From Bin5 sp965116395 (GTDB taxonomy: Bacteria; Chloroflexota; Anaerolineae; Caldilineales; Caldilineaceae): DNA of 64,000 nt. The stretch lies in the NCBI GenBank assembly GCA_965116395.1, contig OZ220684.1, positions 124,001 to 188,000 on the forward strand, in the 5' to 3' direction. A program made the translations under genes and the position numbers. A model generated the notes under the pieces. It was not told the DNA's origin. It worked only from the letters and a program-made list of their open reading frames with translations, and ran no database searches. Below are positions 36,830-45,920 of the stretch, piece after piece (within the stretch, counting starts at the first letter, position 1; every line of letters begins with the position of its first letter).

Positions 36830-38098
36830 TCAGTCGACGAGGGCCTGGTAGGCAGCTAATTGAAACTCGCGCTCGATCGGGTAGTAGTCTGAGGGGATAA
36901 ACTGCGTCATAAACAGGCCCACCATGTCTTCCGCCGGGTCGATCCAGAATCGAGTCGTGGCCAGACCGCCCCAACCGTAAATGCCTGCAGTGGCTGGGGC
37001 GCTGGAGGCCGGCACATCCACCAGGGCGCTCATTCCCAGGCCAAAACCGTGGCCGGAACGGGCATCATCACCGAATGTGATCGGAACCAGATCGGCCGGC
37101 AGATGGTTAGCGCGCATCAGCTCCACCGTCTTGCGTCCGAGCAGGCGGTTACCGTCGAGAATGCCATCGTTCAGCAGCATCTGGGTGAATCGCAGGTAGT
37201 CGCCAAGCGTTGAGACGAGTCCGCCGCCGCCGGAGAGGAAAGCAGGTGGCTTGGTATAGCGACTGCTTTTTGGAGCATCATACAGTTCAATTGGCGGCTG
37301 GACTGGCTTCTCCTGGTCATTGCCCCGGCCTGGTCTCGTGTTCGCTCTGTTGGCAAGGTCGCTGCCGAAGTTGAAGCCCCCGGGTGGACAGTAGCAGGCG
37401 GCGAAACGATCAAGCGAATCGGCATGAACGTGGAACGCTGTGTCATTCATTGCCAGCGGTATGAATATCTCCTGGTGGAAGAAAACATCGAGCGTCTTTC
37501 CAGAGAGCACTTCGACCACGCGACCAAGTACGTCGGTTGCAAGACTGTAGCGCCAGGATGTGCCTGGATGATAGAGCAGGGGCAGAGCTGCCAACTTCCC
37601 GACAAAGGGTTCAAGTGATGAGCGCTCACGGTTACCAACGTTTTGGCGATACAGCTTTTCGACAGGAGAATCCTCGCCCCAGCCATAGCTCAACCCGGCG
37701 GTGTGCATGAAGAGGTCTTTGACTGTAGGGGGGCGATCCGGCGGCACGAGGTTTTCGAGGTCGCCGGTGCAGACTCGTACGTCCTCAAACTCCGGCAGAT
37801 ATGTTGCTACAGGGTCATCCAGGAGGAAATGGCCATCTTCGAACAGCATGAGGGCTGCCACAGCTGTGATCGGCTTGGTCATGGAGTAGATGCGGAAGAT
37901 GGTATCCTCGGTCATGGGCTGACCGCTTTCGAGGTCCCGCTGGCCAATGGCGCTGTTATAGGCGACTTCGCCTTTGCGATAGATGAGACCCAGGGCCCCG
38001 GCCAGGTGACCGCCTTCCACGTAGCGCTCTAGCAGCTTGTCGACGCGGGAGAGGCGCTGAACCGAGAGCCCGGCTCGTTGCGGTCGCACGGTTGTCAT
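36830..38098 (-). CDS. EstB-type serine hydrolase, copy C
   Basis: The first of the three copies in transcription order, 422 residues. Ser72 of SMTK, the Tyr in YSLATDVLG and YGWGGLATTRFW are present. It shares the start MTTVRPQRAGLSVQRLSR with copy B almost exactly. AAGGAATT precedes the ATG. It lies 85 bp downstream of an MFS transporter gene on the same strand, so the transporter may supply the ester or glycoside that these enzymes act on. That is inference from position. Confidence 0.9.
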   Translation of the reverse strand: MTTVRPQRAGLSVQRLSRVDKLLERYVEGGHLAGALGLIYRKGEVAYNSAIGQRDLESGQPMTEDTIFRIYSMTKPITAVAALMLFEDGHFLLDDPVATYLPEFEDVRVCTGDLENLVPPDRPPTVKDLFMHTAGLSYGWGEDSPVEKLYRQNVGNRERSSLEPFVGKLAALPLLYHPGTSWRYSLATDVLGRVVEVLSGKTLDVFFHQEIFIPLAMNDTAFHVHADSLDRFAACYCPPGGFNFGSDLANRANTRPGRGNDQEKPVQPPIELYDAPKSSRYTKPPAFLSGGGGLVSTLGDYLRFTQMLLNDGILDGNRLLGRKTVELMRANHLPADLVPITFGDDARSGHGFGLGMSALVDVPASSAPATAGIYGWGGLATTRFWIDPAEDMVGLFMTQFIPSDYYPIEREFQLAAYQALVD

Positions 38099-38183
38099 TT
38101 GAATTCCTTATCTCCGGTTGAGGGGTGAATGAGCGAGCGTTCCGGCGCCAGCTCAGAATGAAACTGTCGCGCGCGGCGGTGGA

Positions 38184-39401
38184 TCAATCAGCGGCCGCGG
38201 CGGCGCCGGACAGCGCAGTGCGTTCATGAATTGGCAGGTGGACGAGCGCGGCAAAGACGCCCAGTGCAATGCCGGCAATCCAGACGGGCGTGTACGTGCC
38301 GAGAGTATCATAGAAGCGTCCTCCCAGCCATACCCCTAAGAATGCTCCGATTTGATGGCTGAAGAAGACGATTCCATAGAGCGTAGACAGATAGCGGGTT
38401 CCAAAGATTTTGGCAACGATTCCGCTGGTGAGCGGCACGGTGGCCAGCCAGAGTAACCCGATCGAACCACCGAAGATCAGGGCGGATGTACGGGTGACGG
38501 GCGCCAGCAAAAAGAGCAGGATAACCAGCGCCCGGCCCAGATAGATAATGCTCAACATGTATTTGCGGGAGAACCTGTCACCGAGCCAGCCAAAGGTGAC
38601 CGAACCAAGAATGTTGAAGGCGCCGATCAGGGCCAATGCGCCAGCGGCAACAAAGTCGGGCAGTCCATTGTCGCCCAGAAATGCGGGAAGATGCGTGCCT
38701 ATAAAGGCGACATGAAACCCGCACACGAAAAACCCGGTAGTCAGAAGCAGGTAGCCCCGATGGCGTGCGGCCCGTTCTATCACTGCACGGAAGGGCTCGT
38801 CCAGGTGCGGTTGCTGCACACCATGCACCTGTGTACCCGGCCGCGCGGGCAAACCGAACGCCATCAGCGCCACCACTGCGGCGACTGCGGCCAGGGCGTA
38901 GAGTGCGCCCTGCCAGCCCAGATTGGATACGAGGAGTTGGGCAAGCGGGGGAACCACAAACATACCGGCAGAGCTCATTGCAGTGATGATGCCGAAGACA
39001 CGGCTGCGCTGATCCTCCGAGACCAACTGCGCGACCGCCCCCAATACGATGACGAAGTGGGTGGCGCTCAAGGCGATTCCCACGAGGAGGCCGAGTGACA
39101 ACATCAGCCCAAGTGTCGTTTTCACAAGGGCAACCATAACGAGGCCAGCCGCGTAGAAAATTGCACCTGCGATCATTACACGTCGCGGCCCAAAGCGGTC
39201 TGAGAGGAGACCAATCAGGGGCAGGCCAAAAACAATATTGTTGATGGCGATGGCAATACTCAGGTTTTCGCGGCCGGTTCCAAGCGTTTCTGTAATGGGC
39301 GCGAGAAACAGGCCGAAACTGGACCGGATGCCCGAGCTGAGCATCACAGCCAGCGAGGCGGAAATAATTGCGGCGGCGACAAGTTTGCGGTTGCTGGTCA
39401 C
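38184..39401 (-). CDS. MFS transporter (oxalate/formate antiporter or monocarboxylate-like)
   Basis: A 405-residue protein with about 12 membrane segments. The N-terminus SGIRSSFGLFLAPI resembles the OFA/monocarboxylate porter groups, and GLLSDRFGPRRVMIAG is the MFS loop signature. A second copy, GWLGDRFSRKYML, starts the C-terminal half. The likely substrate class is an organic acid. It lies upstream of the three EstB genes on the same strand and 133 bp after SURF1; that gap shows no clear terminator. Confidence 0.85.
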   Translation of the reverse strand: MTSNRKLVAAAIISASLAVMLSSGIRSSFGLFLAPITETLGTGRENLSIAIAINNIVFGLPLIGLLSDRFGPRRVMIAGAIFYAAGLVMVALVKTTLGLMLSLGLLVGIALSATHFVIVLGAVAQLVSEDQRSRVFGIITAMSSAGMFVVPPLAQLLVSNLGWQGALYALAAVAAVVALMAFGLPARPGTQVHGVQQPHLDEPFRAVIERAARHRGYLLLTTGFFVCGFHVAFIGTHLPAFLGDNGLPDFVAAGALALIGAFNILGSVTFGWLGDRFSRKYMLSIIYLGRALVILLFLLAPVTRTSALIFGGSIGLLWLATVPLTSGIVAKIFGTRYLSTLYGIVFFSHQIGAFLGVWLGGRFYDTLGTYTPVWIAGIALGVFAALVHLPIHERTALSGAAAAAD

Positions 39402-39534
39402 ATAACACCGTCCGGTTTTATTGAGACGGGACTTCGGGAATCAGCATGTACATGCATGGGATTCTCCTGAAATTGCCAGCTTTTCTGCCTTCGCGGGTTC
39501 CGTCGTGTCCACGCGGGGTTGAATGTCACAGCCT

Positions 39535-40413
39535 CTACTGGGGCCAGGTTTCTGAACGGCGGGCAACAGAGATATAGACGACGGCGGCGGTGATGGCGAA
39601 ACCGAACCACTGAAGCGCGTAACTGAAATGGTTGCCTTCATCAAGAGTAACTTCCTGCTCCAGGCGAAGGGGCAGGGCTGACGAGTAGGATTCCCCTTGG
39701 GAGCGGCGCGAGCCCAGTACATTGCCGTTTGCTGGCGCCAACTGCAAAACAACAGGCATCAGTTGATAGGGTAACGTTTGACTGATGGCTTCAATGTCGA
39801 GACGGTACCAGCCGGTAACGGTATCCTGCGGAATCTCGGACACGGTTCCGTCCGGCCGGCGGCGCGTCGGTTGCAGGGTACCCGTTTGGGGCCCGCCTCC
39901 AAGCTCGTCTAGATTGCGCCAAGTGGACGGATTGGCTTTGGCCACGGGAATCCATCCTCGATTTACCAGCACTGCCATTTCAGACCCGGAGATGCGGAGC
40001 GGCGTTACAAGATGGAAGCCGGGCTGGCCCTGGTGGTTTTGATTTCGGATCGCGACCTGACGGTCGTAGTCAAACTCGCCATTCGCCATTGCATGACGGT
40101 CTCGTATGTCTCCGGGAGGCAAGGGCGCGCCCGTCAGTTCCAAGGGGGGTGCGGCGAGGGCGACGCTGCGCTGCTGATTGAACGCTCTTCTTTGTTCCAG
40201 GCGGTCCAGCTGCCAGAAACCAAGCGCGGCCATAATGGACATTGCCAGCAGCACAATGAGTGTCTTCCACCACCAGCGGCGGCTGAACAGGAGCGCCAAT
40301 GTCGACCCGACCTCCCGGGCTGACAGGGCTCTTCGGTTCTCGTTCTTGGCGGGTTGTTGGAATTCCTGGTGGATGCGGCGTTGCTCCAACCGTGTCTGGG
40401 GGGAACCGGCCAT
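39535..40413 (-). CDS. SURF1-family cytochrome oxidase assembly protein
   Basis: A 292-residue protein with two terminal membrane segments: WWWKTLIVLLAMSIMAALGFW and, near the C-terminus, FSYALQWFGFAITAAVVYI. The periplasmic part has the SURF1 motifs GFHLVTPL and VNRGWIP, and the YALQWFGFA signature. SURF1 helps deliver heme a to subunit I. The ATG at 40413 overlaps the stop of the upstream gene by one base (TGATG); a start at 40560 would overlap it by nearly 150 bp. It is the last gene of the oxidase operon. Confidence 0.9.
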   Translation of the reverse strand: MAGSPQTRLEQRRIHQEFQQPAKNENRRALSAREVGSTLALLFSRRWWWKTLIVLLAMSIMAALGFWQLDRLEQRRAFNQQRSVALAAPPLELTGAPLPPGDIRDRHAMANGEFDYDRQVAIRNQNHQGQPGFHLVTPLRISGSEMAVLVNRGWIPVAKANPSTWRNLDELGGGPQTGTLQPTRRRPDGTVSEIPQDTVTGWYRLDIEAISQTLPYQLMPVVLQLAPANGNVLGSRRSQGESYSSALPLRLEQEVTLDEGNHFSYALQWFGFAITAAVVYISVARRSETWPQ

Positions 40414-41087
40414 CAGGAGCGGCCTCCGGCCGGCGCGGGGTCTCGTTTCTTGGTGTGAGCAGGCTTGTTGCGCGCGCTTGCCGGCTGGGTGAACCAATAT
40501 AGCAGGGCCGCGCCTATCAAGAGCAAGACCGACAAGAGACCGCCGAGAACTGCACGCCACGGGAAGGCTTTGGGCAGTATTTCATCTTCAAATCCCACCA
40601 CCTGAGCAGGGTCGCAGGCTAAGGCCGATGCGCCGCTCTGTTGGTTCCCTCTGACTTCTCCTGTTTCACAGCCGGGCGGGGCAATTCGTACTTGCACGGA
40701 CCAGTTTCCCTTCTTGCCAGGTTCAAAGGAGGCTTCGTAGAAGAGTTTATTGAGGGCGTCATCGTGCGTTGCCTGGGCGCTATAGGTCGAACCGCTCTCG
40801 AGATGTGTCAGCTCGACGACCACGTAGGCATCAAGGACGGGGCCGCCTGCAAGACCGGTGGTGTCACCTTCGACGTTTTCGGTGAGAGCGATTGTCACGT
40901 GGTATTCGCCGACCAGGGGCGGCTCGGGGTCTGACCAGACGTATACACGGTAGGGGCCGGCCGGAATGTTGTTCAGATGCTGGTTGCCTACACCACCGTG
41001 AGCCTGCAGCGGCGCCGGCAACAGGGCGACTGTAAGCAGGAGCAGTAGATGGAATTTCGGGAAAAGAATTATTTGGGACTTTCGCAT
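40413..41087 (-). CDS. Exported membrane-anchored protein of the cox operon, CopC/FixH-like
   Basis: A 224-residue protein with a signal peptide (residues 1-29, ending LQAHGG), an extracytoplasmic beta-rich domain and a C-terminal membrane segment near residues 177-195, then a basic tail. The domain has YRVYVWSDPEPPLVGEYHVTIAL and a late GNWSVQVRI, recalling CopC/YtkA/FixH-like immunoglobulin folds that bind copper or aid oxidase assembly. The histidines near the mature N-terminus (AHGGVGNQH) could bind copper. The family is not certain. The position between ctaG and SURF1 supports a role in oxidase metallation. Confidence 0.7.
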   Translation of the reverse strand: MRKSQIILFPKFHLLLLLTVALLPAPLQAHGGVGNQHLNNIPAGPYRVYVWSDPEPPLVGEYHVTIALTENVEGDTTGLAGGPVLDAYVVVELTHLESGSTYSAQATHDDALNKLFYEASFEPGKKGNWSVQVRIAPPGCETGEVRGNQQSGASALACDPAQVVGFEDEILPKAFPWRAVLGGLLSVLLLIGAALLYWFTQPASARNKPAHTKKRDPAPAGGRS

Positions 41088-41173
41088 TTCTAAATCCTGG
41101 AATCGCAGGCTTCTGTCCTGCGATTGAATTCCGCGGGAATTACCCACGACGGTGCGAGGCAGGTCACCGGGCT

Positions 41174-42109
41174 TTAGCCACAGGCCACGGCTGTCGGACC
41201 GGCGCCGTTGGTCGGCTGCGCCATCCCCAATACAGGTGGATGCGGCTTCCTTTCACGGGCCTTGTGTTCCGCGGTCACCAGCAGACGGGCCAGCAGGGCC
41301 AGCGCGGCGATGACGTACATCATGCTTCCGGGTATCCACATGATAAGTCCGCCCCAGACCTGATCATCCATGACACTGAGACCGTAAAGACGTGGCACGG
41401 ACTGGTAATATGGATAGATCGGCGTTTCGGCGAAGGAGAGGGTCACGCCCAGCAGCAGGTTTGGCGGAATCATGGCCAGCACATACCCGACCCGCATCCA
41501 TTGGGCCGGTTTTGGGTGGATGCGCGGGGCAGCGCCGGTCACATGCCACCAGAAAAGCATGGCCGCGCCGACGAAGGTGAAGTGCTCCAACCCATGCACG
41601 GAGGGGAAGCGCAAGGCGAGGCTGTAGGCGTTGCCGTCGTGCCAAGCGAAGAATATCAGGACGTAGAGAGCCCAGGCACTGGCCGGCGACGTTGCCTTGC
41701 GCACGGCCTGACTGAGAATGTTTTGTCCTGCCAACCAGGAAGTCAGATGGCGAAATGCGGCGGCGACAGCGATGCGCTGGTTGGCTGGCAGGATCCATAG
41801 GAAGGTCGGGAACGGGTTTGCCAGGAGCAGGAGGGGTGGCGCGACCATCATGAGTAGCAGGTGCTGCACCATGTGGATAGAAAAGAGCTGTCCGCTCAGA
41901 ACGTCAATCGGAGAGAGGAGCGCAAGCGCCAGAATCAAGAGGCCTCCCGTGTAGGAGGCGAGGCGCCAGCGGTTGGCAAACCGACCATCGCTGCGGCGCC
42001 GCAACCTAAGCCAACCGAAAAAGTGGAGCGCTCCCAGCAATATTAGCGGCACCAGGATCTCCGGGCGGAGGTCCCAGGAAAGCAGGAGCGCTCTTGTTAG
42101 CGGATTCAT
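41174..42109 (-). CDS. ctaG: Cytochrome c oxidase assembly factor CtaG (caa3 type)
   Basis: A 311-residue integral membrane protein with about seven segments. The HMVQHLLLMMVAPPLLLLANP stretch and the later HGLEHFTFVGAAMLFWWHV carry the paired histidines typical of the Caa3_CtaG family. The bacillus-type CtaG is needed for copper delivery to CuB of the caa3 oxidase; it is unrelated to the mitochondrial Cox11-type CtaG. It lies 52 bp after subunit III and 86 bp before the CopC/FixH-like gene in the same operon. Confidence 0.9.
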   Translation of the reverse strand: MNPLTRALLLSWDLRPEILVPLILLGALHFFGWLRLRRRSDGRFANRWRLASYTGGLLILALALLSPIDVLSGQLFSIHMVQHLLLMMVAPPLLLLANPFPTFLWILPANQRIAVAAAFRHLTSWLAGQNILSQAVRKATSPASAWALYVLIFFAWHDGNAYSLALRFPSVHGLEHFTFVGAAMLFWWHVTGAAPRIHPKPAQWMRVGYVLAMIPPNLLLGVTLSFAETPIYPYYQSVPRLYGLSVMDDQVWGGLIMWIPGSMMYVIAALALLARLLVTAEHKARERKPHPPVLGMAQPTNGAGPTAVACG

Positions 42110-42161
42110 CTGCGACGGCGATGGACCATTCTATGCAAATGTCGCGGCGGCATGCCCTCTT

Positions 42162-42836
42162 TTAGTGAGGTATGTCGATAGTTGAACCAATCAGGTAGAT
42201 GGCCGGATAGAAGAAGATCCACACCAGATCTACATAGTGCCAGTAGATAGCACAGGCTTCAACGCCCCAATGTCTTTCGGCGGAGAAGTGGCCTTTACGT
42301 CCCAGCCACCAGACATTGAGAATCAGGATAACGCCGGAGAGAACGTGCAGTGCGTGCATGCCGGTCATGCCGAAAACGACTGCGCCGAATACGCCGTCAG
42401 TGGGTTTGAGATGCCCTTTGACCAGGCTGGGGAACATCCCCCACTCCCAGACGACGACACCGATGAGGAACGCAGTGCCAAGGAAGGCGGTTACGAGAAG
42501 GCTGATTTGGAAGTCGGTGCGTTTGCCGTTGGCGATCGAGACTTCGGCGCGGTTCATGAAATAGCTGCTCAGCAGCAGTACGGCGGTGACGACCAGACCG
42601 GCGAACTGGTCCAACTCCGGCCGGACGATTTCGCCGTGCGGCCCGCGCCAGAGATAGAAGCGTGTGACCAGCAGGCCGAGGAAGAGGAAGGCTTCCGAGG
42701 CGAAAAACAGCCACATTCCCAGCCGGTTGCGGCGTGTGTATTCCAAGTAGGTTGGGAGATCTGTTTCGCCAGAGTCGTGATGATCATCGGCGGCGTGGTC
42801 GGGCTCGTGCCCATGTTCAACTGCGGTAACAGTCAT
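42162..42836 (-). CDS. ctaE: Cytochrome c oxidase subunit III
   Basis: A 224-residue protein with a histidine-rich soluble N-terminus (EHGHEPDHAADDHHDSGE) and five membrane segments. This is the short subunit III form. Conserved stretches are LGMWLFFASEAFLFLGLLV and GMTGMHALHVLSG, and the end WHYVDLVWIFFYPAIYL is diagnostic. It stabilises proton uptake through subunit I. Its start overlaps the subunit IV stop by one base. The His-rich tail could transiently bind metal, as an inference. Confidence 0.95.
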   Translation of the reverse strand: MTVTAVEHGHEPDHAADDHHDSGETDLPTYLEYTRRNRLGMWLFFASEAFLFLGLLVTRFYLWRGPHGEIVRPELDQFAGLVVTAVLLLSSYFMNRAEVSIANGKRTDFQISLLVTAFLGTAFLIGVVVWEWGMFPSLVKGHLKPTDGVFGAVVFGMTGMHALHVLSGVILILNVWWLGRKGHFSAERHWGVEACAIYWHYVDLVWIFFYPAIYLIGSTIDIPH

Positions 42837-43057
42837 CAGTGATCACCCTCCGACCAGACGCTGCGAATATGCATGAAATAGTTGACGACAAGAATGGCCT
42901 TCAGCAGGGCAAGTATCATCAAGATCGCGAAGGAGTCGAAAGGAGGTGTAATTGCAGCGTAATATTCCACCAGGGTCAGTATTGCCAAAGTGACGCCGAC
43001 GATGATTCCTTCGCGGTATATGGCTGTTTTGCGTTTGGTGTGACTTTGTTCACTCAT
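42836..43057 (-). CDS. ctaF: Cytochrome c oxidase subunit IV (caa3-type, small)
   Basis: A 73-residue protein with two or three predicted membrane segments. ILVVNYFMHIRS near the end is the hallmark of prokaryotic cytochrome oxidase subunit IV. It is a small accessory subunit of the oxidase, coupled to subunit III by a one-base overlap and placed between subunits I and III. Confidence 0.85.
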   Translation of the reverse strand: MSEQSHTKRKTAIYREGIIVGVTLAILTLVEYYAAITPPFDSFAILMILALLKAILVVNYFMHIRSVWSEGDH

Positions 43058-43121
43058 TTGAACTCTCTTCTCGATGCTGAATCGCCAAGGTATGCCCTAT
43101 GCAGATTTAAGTTTCCGCCGG

Positions 43122-45005
43122 CTAGTCGTCGCCCGGCGAGGCGGTTGTCACGTAGCCGGAGTCAGCGAGGCCGTAGTCGTAGGGTTCGCCTACGACGTGC
43201 AGAGGCGCCGGGAAGCTGTGTTCCGGAATTGGCGAAGGAATCTGCCACTCGGGCGAGCGGGAGCGCCAGGGGTTGTCGCCGGCGGCTACGCCCACTTCTG
43301 CGTTCTGGAAGAAGTTCCACAGCATCAGCATTACACCGAAGGCGATTGCGAATCCGGCAATGGTTACAGCCAGTTGCCAGTTTTCGATCTGACCCTGGCC
43401 CAAGGTTGGGTCATAGTCGGCGATGCGGCGGCGCATACCCATCACGCCCACGCCCATCTGTCCTAAAGTCTGCACCCAGAATGCAGGTGTCATTATATAA
43501 AAGTGGATCTTGCCGAGCGTTTCGTTGTACATGCGCCCGGTGACTTTGGGGAACCAGTAGTAGAGGGCGGCGAAGAACGGGAAGACAAAGCCGCCGAACA
43601 TGGTGGCGTGAAAATGGCCGACCACAAAGTAGGAGTCGTGCAACGGGAGGTCGGTGGGCACGGTTGCCAGAATTGGTCCGGTCAGACCGCCGATCAGGAA
43701 TACACTGATGGCGCCGAGGACGAAGAGCATCGGCGTATCAAAATGGATTTTCCCGCCCCACATGGTTCCGAGCCAGCTGAAGAACTTGACACCGGTTGGA
43801 ATCGCTACAAGCAAGGTCGCATACATGAAAGGTATGCGAAGAATGTCGTTGTAGCCGGACACGAACATGTGGTGGCCCCAGACTATAAAACCGACGATGG
43901 CAATCGCCATACTGGAAAGGGCGATCCATTTGTATCCGAACAGTGGCTTGCGGGAGAAGACCGGCAGCAGTTCACTGACGATTCCCAAGCCCGGCAGGAC
44001 GAAAATATAGACGGCCGGGTGACTGTAGAACCAGAACAAGTGCTGGAAGAGGACCGGGTCGCCACCGCCGACCATGGGGCTGACTTCGCCCAAAATGCCG
44101 CGGGGGTCAAAGAATCCCATTCCCAGGGCCCGTTGGACGGAAACCATCAGGAAGCTTGTGCCGATGAGCTGAGTGGCGGTTAGCTGAATCAGGCTGGTGG
44201 CAAAGACCGCCCAACAGAAGATTGGCATGCGGAAGAGGCTCATGCCGGCCGGCCGCATACGCAGGAGCGTAACCAGCAGGTTGAGCGAACCGACGATGGA
44301 GGAAAGGCCGATTGCAAAGACGCCCAGGAAGAAGAGCTGGTAACCTATAGGGCCGCGTGCGCTAAGCGGCGGATAGGCGGTCCAGCCGGCATCCCAGCCG
44401 CCTATGAAGATGCTTACCAGCAGTAGAACACTGCCAGGCACGTTGAACCAGAATCCAAGCGCGTTGAGGCGGGGGAAGGCCATATCCTCGGCGCCGATCA
44501 TGAGCGGGACGAGGTAGTTGGCCATGCCGCCAACGCCGAGGAGGATCGCGAAGATCATGATCATCCCGTGCATGCCGATGAAACTGTTATATAGATCGAG
44601 GCCGAGGAACTGAAGACCGCTGCGCGCCAACTCGGTGCGGAAGATCATGGCGACGGTGCCGCCTACCATCAGGAGCAAGATGCCCCAGACGGTATATTGG
44701 ACCCCGATGACTTTGTGGTTGTAGTCAACACTGAAGTAGCGGGTCCAGGCCGGCTTGTCCACTGGCGGACCGTGGTGGATAGGGGTAGGCACGCCTTTGG
44801 TCCACTTCAGCCAGTCATCCAGCGCGCCGACGGCGAGGAGGAAGCCGATGATACTGCAGACGGAGCCGACAGTCCAGGCTGGCTCAGCGGCCCAGGCTTC
44901 CCAGCCCAGCAGTATGCGCACGCCGCAGGTCAACAACATGCCGGTGACCATGCCCAGAACCTGGCCAAAAAGGCCGCGTGCGAGTCCTAGAGTGAAAAGC
45001 GACAT
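43122..45005 (-). CDS. ctaD: Cytochrome c oxidase subunit I, A2-type heme-copper oxidase
   Basis: A 627-residue catalytic subunit. Heme and copper ligands are all visible: His146 (GMHGMIMIF), His329 with its partner Tyr333 (YSHPAVY), His378/His379 (WGHHMF), and His464/His466 (GHFHATMF). The motif is YSHP rather than xGHPE, so the D-channel glutamate is absent and the protein is an A2-type oxidase. The K-channel region TGVKFFSW is present. The ATG at 45005 has GGAG seven bases upstream; an earlier ATG adds 15 residues. An N-terminal extension of about 90 residues with two hydrophobic stretches precedes the core. Confidence 0.97.
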   Translation of the reverse strand: MSLFTLGLARGLFGQVLGMVTGMLLTCGVRILLGWEAWAAEPAWTVGSVCSIIGFLLAVGALDDWLKWTKGVPTPIHHGPPVDKPAWTRYFSVDYNHKVIGVQYTVWGILLLMVGGTVAMIFRTELARSGLQFLGLDLYNSFIGMHGMIMIFAILLGVGGMANYLVPLMIGAEDMAFPRLNALGFWFNVPGSVLLLVSIFIGGWDAGWTAYPPLSARGPIGYQLFFLGVFAIGLSSIVGSLNLLVTLLRMRPAGMSLFRMPIFCWAVFATSLIQLTATQLIGTSFLMVSVQRALGMGFFDPRGILGEVSPMVGGGDPVLFQHLFWFYSHPAVYIFVLPGLGIVSELLPVFSRKPLFGYKWIALSSMAIAIVGFIVWGHHMFVSGYNDILRIPFMYATLLVAIPTGVKFFSWLGTMWGGKIHFDTPMLFVLGAISVFLIGGLTGPILATVPTDLPLHDSYFVVGHFHATMFGGFVFPFFAALYYWFPKVTGRMYNETLGKIHFYIMTPAFWVQTLGQMGVGVMGMRRRIADYDPTLGQGQIENWQLAVTIAGFAIAFGVMLMLWNFFQNAEVGVAAGDNPWRSRSPEWQIPSPIPEHSFPAPLHVVGEPYDYGLADSGYVTTASPGDD

Positions 45006-45090
45006 AGAGAATCTCCTGCCAAGAAAATCAGGCCTGACAAGTGAAAACAAGCGGGAACTGCATTACCGAGACTCTTCTCCTGGAGGCAGC

Positions 45091-45810
45091 TCACTGCTGG
45101 AGTTGAGCAAGTTGCTCGGATTGCCAGAGCTTGAATTCTTCGACGGATACAACCCGCACGGTGGCCAGCATACCGCTATGGTTTGTACCGCAGAGCTCGG
45201 CGCAGCGCAGCACATATTCCCCTATTACATTAGGGGTGAAGCGCACGTTTGTGATCTTGCCGGGAACGGTATCCTGCTTGACCCGAAACTCCGGCACCCA
45301 GAAGTTATGCAAGACATCATCCGAGGTGAGGTCCACGCGCACTGGCGTGTCAACAGGCAGGACCAACTCAGGTGTGACGGCGCCGGATTCGGGATAGGTG
45401 AAGAGCCAGCTCCATTGCCGTCCTTCTGCGACGACAACGTATTCTTCGGGGTTCGGCCTGGTCAGGTCGATCAACATGGTGGTGGCGTACCAGGCGAAGT
45501 AGACGACAACGAAGCAGGGCACGACGGTCCATACGATTTCGAGGGTGCCATTGCCGTGAATGTGCTCGCCGTCGCCTTCATCGCCGCGGGCGCGGAAGAC
45601 AATCAGGGCATAGCACATGAAGACAGCAACGAGGGCGAAGAGAAATGCGATCAGCCAGATGTGTTGGTCGAACATTTCGTCGATAGGACCGGCCTCGACG
45701 ACTGCCGCGGCTGGTTTGAGTAGGACGCTATCCAGTATCCAGTAAACGAGCACGGTACAGATCACTATCAACACGGATGCGATGACAAAGTGTCGACGGT
45801 TGTTCGCCAT
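45091..45810 (-). CDS. ctaC: Cytochrome c oxidase subunit II
   Basis: A 239-residue protein with two membrane helices (about residues 8-30 and 51-73) and a CuA domain. The CuA ligands are complete: His168, Cys203, Glu205, Cys207, His211 and Met214. The aromatic RQWSW near residue 131 is the electron entry site. There is no fused cytochrome c domain, so an external donor is needed. The ATG at 45810 has GAGGA upstream and fits the family N-terminus; an in-frame ATG at 45939 does not. It is the first gene of the oxidase operon. Confidence 0.96.
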   Translation of the reverse strand: MANNRRHFVIASVLIVICTVLVYWILDSVLLKPAAAVVEAGPIDEMFDQHIWLIAFLFALVAVFMCYALIVFRARGDEGDGEHIHGNGTLEIVWTVVPCFVVVYFAWYATTMLIDLTRPNPEEYVVVAEGRQWSWLFTYPESGAVTPELVLPVDTPVRVDLTSDDVLHNFWVPEFRVKQDTVPGKITNVRFTPNVIGEYVLRCAELCGTNHSGMLATVRVVSVEEFKLWQSEQLAQLQQ

Positions 45811-45920
45811 ACAGATTTCCTCAAGAGTCCTCTGACTGAATCTTCCCACTGACAGGCCTGCGAACGCGGAACGTACGGGCGGGGCAGGCCAAGCGAGAGT
45901 GGGTGTGTCACCCGAACGAC

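Larger units (their letters stand above)
34120..38183 (-). repeat. Tandem triplication of a 1355-bp gene unit
   Basis: The three EstB genes start at 38098, 36743 and 35388, exactly 1355 bp apart. Each has 1269 bp of coding sequence, and the two spacers between them are 86 bp each. The 85 bp upstream of copy C resembles the spacer upstream of copy A (a shared pattern like AATCCTTATTTCAG versus AATTCCTTATCTCCG). The protein lengths never changed, so drift has been by substitution only. Confidence 0.85.

Noticed and set aside
36744..36974. 77-residue N-terminal extension of EstB copy B
   Set aside because: It is an out-of-frame reading of the end of copy C; copies A and C start at the equivalent MTTV position.
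34120..38098. Three beta-lactamase-fold genes as a beta-lactam resistance cluster
   Set aside because: No signal peptides, and the Tyr motif follows EstB-type esterases rather than YxN of class C beta-lactamases; the neighbours are sugar-metabolism genes.
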